6,914 nucleotides of DNA from an uncultured Collinsella sp. Its GTDB lineage: Bacteria; Actinomycetota; Coriobacteriia; Coriobacteriales; Coriobacteriaceae. Position 1 is the first letter of the stretch. Each line of letters opens with the position of its first letter. The notes beneath the pieces were generated by a model. The model was not told the DNA's origin. It ran no database searches and saw nothing but the letters and a program-made list of their open reading frames with translations. The stretch lies in assembly GCA_902470925.1 (NCBI GenBank), contig CABRIF010000118.1, positions 1 to 6,914 of the forward strand, written 5' to 3'. The position numbers were made by a program, and so were the translations under genes. Shown in pieces: positions 1-4,277 of this stretch.

Positions 1-46
1 TACACAAGGAGTATCGTCGGCAGCGTCAGATGTGTATAAGAGACAG
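1..46 (+). other. Untrimmed Illumina Nextera i5 adapter (non-genomic)
   Basis: Bases 1-5 (TACAC) match the end of the Illumina P5 oligo. Bases 6-13 (AAGGAGTA) match the Nextera i5 index known as S507/N507. Bases 14-27 (TCGTCGGCAGCGTC) are the Nextera read-1 arm, and bases 28-46 (AGATGTGTATAAGAGACAG) are the 19-bp Tn5 mosaic end used in tagmentation. The parts are contiguous and in the order of a Nextera library end, so this is library adapter left on the contig. Genomic sequence starts at 47, and the window therefore begins at a true contig end. Confidence 0.98.
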
Positions 47-47
47 A

Positions 48-66
48 TCCTAAAATGTCCTAAATG
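48..66. repeat. Imperfect tandem direct repeat (10 + 9 bp) at the recombinase 3' end
   Basis: TCCTAAAATG (48-57) is followed directly by TCCTAAATG (58-66); the copies differ by one A. The repeat is AT-rich in a GC-rich neighbourhood and overlaps the last codons and the stop (60-62) of the recombinase remnant. Tandem short repeats beside an integrase gene can be recombination or arm-type binding sites, but nothing here proves that role. Confidence 0.5.
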
Positions 67-452
67 GACCTCAATCCGATTGCGAAGGCATCTGCAAGCT
101 GCGCTACATCCGGACGAATGTAGCGCTTTCCGCTGGCCCCCTACGGAGCATGCCCCATGAGTTGCTCGAGCGTCCGTTCATCTATGTGCCAGTCGTATTG
201 CGCGAACGTGCGCCAGCTCGAGCGCAGATTGCGCATCGGTATCCAATCGGTGCCGGCCTCGTGTCGCCAGAGCGCATTGATCTGCGCCTCGTTGTACGGC
301 TCGCCATCTGGTCGCGGGCATAGCCGCTCGCTGCCGTGCGCCACCATCTTTTCCGCTATCTCGAGCAGCTGCGCGCCCCATGGATCCGGAATGAGGACCG
401 TGCGCGCGCAGTTTCCTAGGCCCCGCGCGCACGGCGCTCTCTCTTGTTGCGG
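60..452 (-). pseudogene. Tyrosine recombinase/phage integrase, C-terminal remnant with internal stop
   Basis: Reading the minus strand from 452 down gives the C-terminal catalytic half of a tyrosine recombinase. A beta-strand segment ARTVLIPDPWGAQLLE lies at about 407-363. The box II region MRNLRSSWRTFAQ lies at about 236-198, with R-N-L-R where the family usually has H-x-L-R. LEQLMGHAP, with the conserved GH, follows, then GASGKRYIRPD with the likely catalytic Tyr (codon 120-122). A TAG at 141-143 separates GHAP from GASGKRY, and the frame then runs to a TAG at 60-62. The core-binding domain and the first catalytic Arg are missing: the frame is closed by TAG at 453-455, with no integrase-like sequence recognised before it. 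An active enzyme needs the Tyr, so the product stopping at 141 should be dead. I read this as a decayed integrase from an integrated element; a sequencing error at the TAG would not restore the missing N-terminus. Confidence 0.8.
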
Positions 453-590
453 CTAGATGAGCTGATCGGTCCTCGGGGTGTTGTGCTTGTCCCTCACCCT
501 TGCGACCTCGTAGCGCTCGTTCATATAAGTCTTAAGCTCCCTGTGATGGCGACGCCCAACAGCTCCCGGGCGGCTCATGAGGGTTTGCGC

Positions 591-1523
591 TCAGGCGAGC
601 GTGAAGAACGTGCGCCCAAGATCGGTGACGCCCATCTTGTCGAGGACCGTCGCTGCTGTTCCGCCGCCGAGGTCGGCCGTCATCTCGTGCAGCAGGCCGA
701 TCACCTCACCCTGCATGCGGGCGTTCTCGTCTTTCGGCAGCACGAGCTCGAGATCGCCGAGCATGTCGGCGAATGCGACGTCGTGCCCGGGCGAGACCCT
801 TGCGCAATAGAGGCGCTCGTCATGAGCGCATATGTTGCGGAAGTCCTTGATGTGGTCGTATGCCAGCCTCAGCCGCCTTTGGCTGATCTTCCTTTCGACC
901 CCGTGCGACTCGCTGTACAGCTCGGAAAAGCCCTTGGCGATGTAGTTGCGCATCGACTCGTTCTGGTATTCGAAGAATTTGAATGCCTGCCCGAGCATGA
1001 GGTAGTTGGTGAGGACCCAAAGCGGGGTCTCGTCGTGCACCGTGGCGTAATGCTCTATGTACTCGCGCTTGAAGCCTTTTTTCACGTCATGCGGGGGCTT
1101 ATGGAGAATCGACTTGAAGGAATCTATGAGGCGCAGCACCCTCGCCCTGTACGCCCGCTCGCCCCGATAGTTCGAAGGCGACAGATACGGCTCGCTCTCG
1201 CCTTGATGCACCTCGGAGAACCGATAGGCGCACACGGTCTTGAGGGCCGCCTCGGCCTCGGCGAAATACCGCATCATCGTCAGCCTGAGGTTGCGGTCGA
1301 ACTTGAAGAGGCGGTACACGTCCTCGAACGATGCCCCGTCGAGGTATCTGTCCTGCTGCTCGCGGCCGTTCCCTGACCTAGCGAGGAACGGGGCCTTGTA
1401 TCCGTTTATGACGGAATAGTACCCCTCGCGCTTGAGAACGGCACCGGCGGACGAATCCACCTCCATGTTGCGCGATCTCAGTATCCCCATCTGCTGCTCG
1501 ATTGTCCTGAAGGGCTTGTCCAT
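591..1523 (-). CDS. Abi_2/AbiF-like abortive-infection HEPN protein
   Basis: A 310-aa protein of the Abi_2 (AbiD/AbiF) family. The N-terminus MDKPFRTIEQQMGILRSR and the block YYSVINGYKAPFL (about residues 35-47) are typical of the family. They are followed by FEDVYRLFKFDRNLR (about 67-80) and PLWVLTNYLMLGQAFKFF (about 167-184). RNICAHDERLY (about 229-239) contains the R-x4-H motif of HEPN ribonucleases (R229, H234), so the likely role is RNA cleavage causing growth arrest on phage infection. I start it at the ATG at 1523 because AAGGGG lies 5 nt upstream; a GTG at 1529 overlaps that Shine-Dalgarno sequence. Length is normal and no frameshift is seen. A small RNA unit with its own terminator lies immediately upstream on the same strand, the arrangement known for AbiF, where the RNA is the antitoxin. 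A recombinase remnant lies downstream. Family assignment is firm. The AbiF subtype and toxin role are inferred from motifs and context. Confidence 0.9.
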   Translation of the reverse strand: MDKPFRTIEQQMGILRSRNMEVDSSAGAVLKREGYYSVINGYKAPFLARSGNGREQQDRYLDGASFEDVYRLFKFDRNLRLTMMRYFAEAEAALKTVCAYRFSEVHQGESEPYLSPSNYRGERAYRARVLRLIDSFKSILHKPPHDVKKGFKREYIEHYATVHDETPLWVLTNYLMLGQAFKFFEYQNESMRNYIAKGFSELYSESHGVERKISQRRLRLAYDHIKDFRNICAHDERLYCARVSPGHDVAFADMLGDLELVLPKDENARMQGEVIGLLHEMTADLGGGTAATVLDKMGVTDLGRTFFTLA

Positions 1524-1528
1524 ATGCA

Positions 1529-1534
1529 CCCCTT
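1529..1534 (-). promoter_or_regulatory. Shine-Dalgarno of the Abi gene
   Basis: AAGGGG on the minus strand, 5 nt before the ATG at 1523. It decides the start in favour of the ATG over the GTG at 1529-1527, which overlaps it. It begins only a few bases after the T-tract of the upstream terminator, so only read-through transcripts from the RNA promoter, or a promoter not seen here, would carry it. Confidence 0.75.
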
Positions 1535-1536
1535 AA

Positions 1537-1563
1537 ACGAGAAAAGCCGCCAAACAGGCGGCT
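1537..1563 (-). terminator. Intrinsic terminator between the small RNA and the Abi gene
   Basis: On the minus strand AGCCGCC (1563-1557), a TGTTT loop and GGCGGCT (1551-1545) form a perfect 7-bp GC-rich stem. TTTCTCGTTT follows directly. The plus strand has no T-run after the hairpin, so it works in the minus direction only. It sits in the leader of the Abi gene, where it would end a short RNA and let only some transcription reach the toxin gene, as in RNA-antitoxin systems. Confidence 0.85.
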
Positions 1564-1607
1564 AATCCCGAACGCGGACGGACTTACCGGCTCCGCATCT
1601 CATCACA
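1537..1607 (-). ncRNA. Candidate AbiF-associated small RNA (putative RNA antitoxin)
   Basis: The predicted transcript is about 70 nt, from about 1607 (7 nt after a TATAGT -10 box) to the T-tract at about 1537. The sequence shows a first hairpin at 1596-1574: stem GCGGA/TCCGC, a 2-nt bulge, inner stem CGG/CCG and a TAAGT loop. A single-stranded linker (GTTCGGGATT) follows, then the terminator hairpin. No Shine-Dalgarno sequence with a credible reading frame lies inside it. AbiF genes are known to be preceded by a conserved structured RNA, reported to act as the antitoxin of this HEPN toxin. Position, strand, size and terminator fit that model. I cannot confirm membership of the described abiF RNA family without a covariance model. 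The alternative is a leader attenuator controlling Abi expression. Confidence 0.6.
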
Positions 1608-1613
1608 CCGCCT

Positions 1614-1640
1614 ACTATAGCGCACGATCGCGCAAGTCAA
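1614..1640 (-). promoter_or_regulatory. Sigma70-like promoter of the Abi small RNA
   Basis: On the minus strand TTGACT (1640-1635) is a good -35 box and TATAGT (1619-1614) a good -10 box, 15 nt apart. This is short; an alternative -10, TAGTAG (1617-1612), gives 17 nt but matches less well. An AT-rich GTAAAGTTTTC precedes the -35 box and could act as an UP element. The spacer holds the quasi-symmetrical GCGCGATCGTGCGC, a possible operator. Predicted transcription start is at about 1607-1606. Confidence 0.6.
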
Positions 1641-1685
1641 GAAAACTTTACATCCCGAATCCTCCGAACGGCTCTATTTGAAAGG

Positions 1686-1713
1686 TTTACCTGATAATTC
1701 CCTTCGCTAAAAA
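1686..1713 (+). promoter_or_regulatory. Possible promoter of the dipeptidase gene
   Basis: TTTACC (1686-1691) and TAAAAA (1708-1713) are 16 nt apart and are the best-spaced pair I see upstream of the dipeptidase, each a four-of-six match to consensus. A GATAAT (1693-1698) lacks a partner -35, and TACACT (1761-1766) is another unpaired -10-like site. The leader would be about 80 nt. Confidence 0.3.
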
Positions 1714-1719
1714 AGCATG

Positions 1720-1733
1720 CGCGTTCGTACGCG
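1720..1733. repeat. Inverted repeat in the dipeptidase leader
   Basis: CGCGT (1720-1724), TCGT, ACGCG (1729-1733) form a 5-bp inverted repeat with a 4-nt spacer, just downstream of the possible promoter. It could be an operator half-site pair or a small leader hairpin. There is no further evidence of function. Confidence 0.35.
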
Positions 1734-1799
1734 AAAGACGCAAATGTCCGCGCGCACGGGTACACTGATGGCATTGCATCGACCGGCAAGGAGGACCGT

Positions 1800-3419
1800 A
1801 TGGCCTGTACAACGATTCTGGTGGGTAAGCGCGCGAGCTACGATGGCTCCACGATCGTCGCCCGCAACGAGGACTCGCCCAACGGGCAGTTCGAGCCCAA
1901 GCGCATGGAGGTGGTGCAGCCGGCCGCGCAGCCGTGCACCTACCGCAGCGTGCTGTCGCACGTGAGCTTCGAGCTGCCGGATGACCCGATGCGCTACACG
2001 AGCGTGCCCGATGCGGTGCCCGGTCACGGCATCTGGGCCGCAGCCGGTTTCAACGAGGCGAACGTGGGCATGTCGGCAACCGAGACCATCACGTCCAACG
2101 AGCGCGTGCTGGGCGCCGACCCGCTGGTGGAGCTCAAGCCGGCGCGCGGCTCGGAGGGCGAGGAGGGCTATGAGCCCGAGGTCGCCGGTGGCCTGGGCGA
2201 GGAGGACTTCGTCACCGTCGTGCTGCCCTATATCCGTTCGGCGCGCGAGGGCGTCCAGCGCCTGGGCGCGCTGCTCGAGCGTTACGGCACCTACGAGATG
2301 AACGGCATTGCGTTTTCGGACGCCGATGAGATCTGGTGGCTCGAGACGATCGGCGGGCACCACTGGATCGCCAAGCGCGTGCCCGATGACGCCTACGTTA
2401 CGATGCCCAACCAGCTCGGTATCGATTACTTCGACCTGGCGGATGCCGAAGGCGACCAGGTGGAGCATATGGCAAGCGCGGACCTGCGCGCCTGGATGGA
2501 CGAGCACCATCTCAACCTCACGCCGCGCGACGCTTTCGACATCGACGACCTGTTCATGGCAGACGACGACCAGGACGCCTACGACGAGCTCGATCCCGCC
2601 GTGCTGGACATGATCGCCGATATCCGCGAGGGGATCGCGGCGGGCGACATCTTCAACCCGCGCGAGGCCTTCGGTTCCCACAGCGACAGCGACCACGTGT
2701 ACAACACGCCGCGCGCTTGGTACATGCAGCGCTGCCTGAACCCGTCCGACTCCTGGGACGGTGCGAATGCCGCCTATACCCCCGAATCCGATCGCATTCC
2801 CTGGAGCCGCCGTCCCGAGCGCCTGCTCACCATCGAGGACGTGAAGTACGTGCTGTCGGCCCATTACCAGGGGACGCCGTACGATTGCTACGGCAGCATG
2901 GGGACGCCCGCCTCGCGCGGCGCCTACCGGCCTATCGGCATCAATCGCAACGGGCAGCTCGCCGTGCTGCAGCTGCGCGCCGACGCACCCGAAGCCTGCC
3001 GCGCGGTTCAGTGGATGGCCTTCGGCTCCAATCCGTTCAACGCGCTGGTGGCCCTCTACGGCAACGTCGACGAGATGCCGGAGTACCTGTCGAGCACGAC
3101 CGAGCGCGTGACCACCGAGAACTTCTATTGGGCCAATCGCGTGATCGCGGCGCTCGCCGACGCGCGCTTCCACGACAACGCGGCGGCGATCGAATCCTAC
3201 CAGCAGAAGATCGGTGCTGCCGGTCACGCCCTACTGCACAGGACCGACCGAGCGGTGGCCCAGCTGCCGGCCGCGGAGGTGCCCGCCGCGCTGGCGGCGG
3301 CGAACCGCGAGATGGCGCAGCTCGTCAAGCGCGAGACGGAAGGTCTGCTTTCCCGCGTGCTCTACACCACGAGCTGCGGGATGAAAAACGGGTTCGCGAT
3401 GTCGGATAACGAGCGGTAG
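1800..3419 (+). CDS. C69-family dipeptidase (PepD/PepDA-type)
   Basis: A 539-aa cytoplasmic dipeptidase of peptidase family C69, an Ntn hydrolase. The start MACTTILVGKRASYDGST closely follows the Lactobacillus PepDA pattern, with nucleophile Cys3 right after the initiator region and ARNEDSPNG (residues 21-29) following. Other family-like blocks are FVTVVLPYIRSAREGVQRLG (about 137-156), IWWLETIGGHHWIAKRVPDD (about 178-197), VTMPNQLGIDYF, YNTPRAWYMQRC (about 301-312), AHYQGTPYDCYG (about 355-366) and TTENFYWANRVIAALADARF (about 440-459). There is no signal peptide. AAGGAGG (1788-1794) lies 5 nt before the ATG, so the start is secure. It is longer than the roughly 470-aa lactobacillar enzymes, partly through an acidic stretch at about residues 220-285. 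It should release amino acids from dipeptides taken up or made inside the cell. It is transcribed divergently from the Abi small RNA and appears monocistronic. Confidence 0.93.
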   Translation: MACTTILVGKRASYDGSTIVARNEDSPNGQFEPKRMEVVQPAAQPCTYRSVLSHVSFELPDDPMRYTSVPDAVPGHGIWAAAGFNEANVGMSATETITSNERVLGADPLVELKPARGSEGEEGYEPEVAGGLGEEDFVTVVLPYIRSAREGVQRLGALLERYGTYEMNGIAFSDADEIWWLETIGGHHWIAKRVPDDAYVTMPNQLGIDYFDLADAEGDQVEHMASADLRAWMDEHHLNLTPRDAFDIDDLFMADDDQDAYDELDPAVLDMIADIREGIAAGDIFNPREAFGSHSDSDHVYNTPRAWYMQRCLNPSDSWDGANAAYTPESDRIPWSRRPERLLTIEDVKYVLSAHYQGTPYDCYGSMGTPASRGAYRPIGINRNGQLAVLQLRADAPEACRAVQWMAFGSNPFNALVALYGNVDEMPEYLSSTTERVTTENFYWANRVIAALADARFHDNAAAIESYQQKIGAAGHALLHRTDRAVAQLPAAEVPAALAAANREMAQLVKRETEGLLSRVLYTTSCGMKNGFAMSDNER

Positions 3420-3430
3420 GCTGCATCGTT

Positions 3431-3485
3431 GCCTGCGCCTTCCCGGGCTGTCGAGAGGGGCGCAGGCCCCTGTGGGCTCGGTTTT
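3431..3485 (+). terminator. Possible terminator after the dipeptidase
   Basis: GCCTGCGCC (3431-3439) pairs perfectly with GGCGCAGGC (3459-3467) across a 19-nt loop, 11 nt after the stop codon. A smaller stem GCCC/GGGC (3466-3469/3474-3477) follows, and then TTTT at 3482-3485. The T-run is short and not adjacent to the main stem, so termination may be weak or Rho-dependent. Confidence 0.35.
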
Positions 3486-3659
3486 CGTTCTGCTCGGACT
3501 GGATCCCGTTCGGCCCGGGTTCGGTATCCGTTCTATCCCGGGCTCGACGCTCGTTCGGCCTGGGCCCGGTGCCCGGTTGGATCGGGCTCGGCATCTGTTC
3601 TGCCTCGGCTCGGCGCTCGTGCGTCCACAAGCCCGGCGCCCGGATCCCCCGGGCACGGG
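3460..3659. repeat. Degenerate tandem repeat, about nine units of 21-23 bp
   Basis: Units read on the plus strand at 3460-3481, 3482-3502, 3503-3524, 3525-3546, 3547-3569, 3570-3591, 3592-3613, 3614-3636 and 3637-3659. Most end in a GGGCTCGG-like box (GGGCTCGG, GGGTTCGG, GGGCCCGG, CGGCTCGG, AGCCCGG), and most carry a central GTTC or CGTTCGG/GTTCTG core. Weaker unit-like stretches continue at 3677-3698 and 3699-3720. Unit length is not a multiple of three and the array is intergenic, so it is unlikely to code. It fills most of the 432-bp gap between the dipeptidase and the phasin-like gene, which holds no credible gene. Function is unknown: it could be a binding-site array, a slipped-strand repeat or a degraded minisatellite. 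Confidence 0.65.
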
Positions 3660-3807
3660 TGCGGTGCGCCTGCGCGCAGACGTGCGCCCCTGGCCCGGTA
3701 GCCGGCCTCCATCGGCTCCATGCGTCCTGCGTGCGCGAATGTGACAAAAGCGTTCGCGCGCGCGGGCATACGCCTGGAGCCGCAGGGGTACAACAGGTTC
3801 AACTGAC

Positions 3808-3831
3808 GCCGCCGCGAGCCCGCGCGGCGGC
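3808..3831 (+). promoter_or_regulatory. Perfect 9-bp hairpin in the 5' leader of the phasin-UbiB operon
   Basis: GCCGCCGCG (3808-3816) and CGCGGCGGC (3823-3831) form an uninterrupted all-GC stem with a 6-nt loop (AGCCCG). It ends 9 nt before the AAGGAG Shine-Dalgarno sequence (3841-3846). No T-tract follows, so it is not an intrinsic terminator. It could protect the 5' end of the mRNA, tune translation, or bind a protein. No clear -35/-10 pair is visible upstream; GTGACA at 3741-3746 lacks a well-spaced -10 box. Confidence 0.55.
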
Positions 3832-3851
3832 CTTCGTGCAAAGGAGCTACT

Positions 3852-4268
3852 ATGGCCACGAAATTCGAAGACCTGATGAACGGCATGGTGAACGTCGGGT
3901 TCGGCGTCGCCGCCACAGCGGTGGAGAAGACCCAGGAGGTGCTTGACGACCTCGGTTCCAAGGGCGAGCAGGTGCGCCGGGACCGCACGACCCCCGATTT
4001 CGCCCGGTCCATGTCCGATATCTTCGAGCGCGCGGGCGGTACGTTCAGCGAGGTCACGGAGCGTTTGGGCGCCAAGGGTTCCACGGCGGCTGAGCGCGTG
4101 CTCGACGAGCTGATCGTGGCGCGCGTCCGCCAGCTCTCCGCGCCAGAGCGCGCGGCGTTCGTGGCGCATGTGCGCGATCTGGTGGAGGCGGTCGAGAGCG
4201 AGACCGTCACGGTTGAGGTCGAGTCGGTTGAGCCTACCGACGAGGCGGATGATACGCAGGGAGCGTAG
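3852..4268 (+). CDS. Phasin-like small helical protein
   Basis: A 138-aa soluble protein with the build of phasin-family (polyhydroxyalkanoate granule-associated-like) proteins. The N-terminus MATKFEDLMNGMVNVGFGVAATAVEKTQEVLDDLGSKGEQ combines a small-residue amphipathic segment with charged helix (residues 1-40). A linker and two further helices follow (about 48-75 and 78-115), the second reading VLDELIVARVRQLSAPERAA, and then an acidic, probably disordered tail (116-138). No cysteines, signal peptide or membrane helix are seen. AAGGAG lies 5 nt before the ATG. It ends 9 bp before the UbiB-family gene, so the two are surely co-transcribed. Small phasin-like genes commonly precede aarF/ubiB genes in anaerobic Gram-positive bacteria. 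A storage-granule role is doubtful, since no PHA synthase is in view. An accessory role to the kinase or at the membrane is an inference from the pairing. Confidence 0.8.
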   Translation: MATKFEDLMNGMVNVGFGVAATAVEKTQEVLDDLGSKGEQVRRDRTTPDFARSMSDIFERAGGTFSEVTERLGAKGSTAAERVLDELIVARVRQLSAPERAAFVAHVRDLVEAVESETVTVEVESVEPTDEADDTQGA

Positions 4269-4277
4269 CGCACGCAT

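Noticed and set aside
60..593. Amber (TAG) read as sense, giving one continuous protein from after the Abi stop to 60
   Set aside because: Two in-frame TAGs could suggest recoding, but the missing integrase N-terminus and the lack of any suppressor evidence make decay simpler. The neighbouring dipeptidase and phasin-like genes themselves end in TAG.
444..1376. Open plus-strand frame opposite the Abi gene
   Set aside because: The minus strand has clear Abi_2 motifs and a Shine-Dalgarno sequence; the plus frame has neither.
1707..3227. Open minus-strand frame opposite the dipeptidase
   Set aside because: It is a shadow of the C69 gene: no Shine-Dalgarno sequence, no recognisable motifs and a composition set by the opposite strand's codons.
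3460..3659. CRISPR array
   Set aside because: The 21-23 bp units are contiguous and degenerate, with no identical repeats alternating with unique spacers, and no cas genes are in view.
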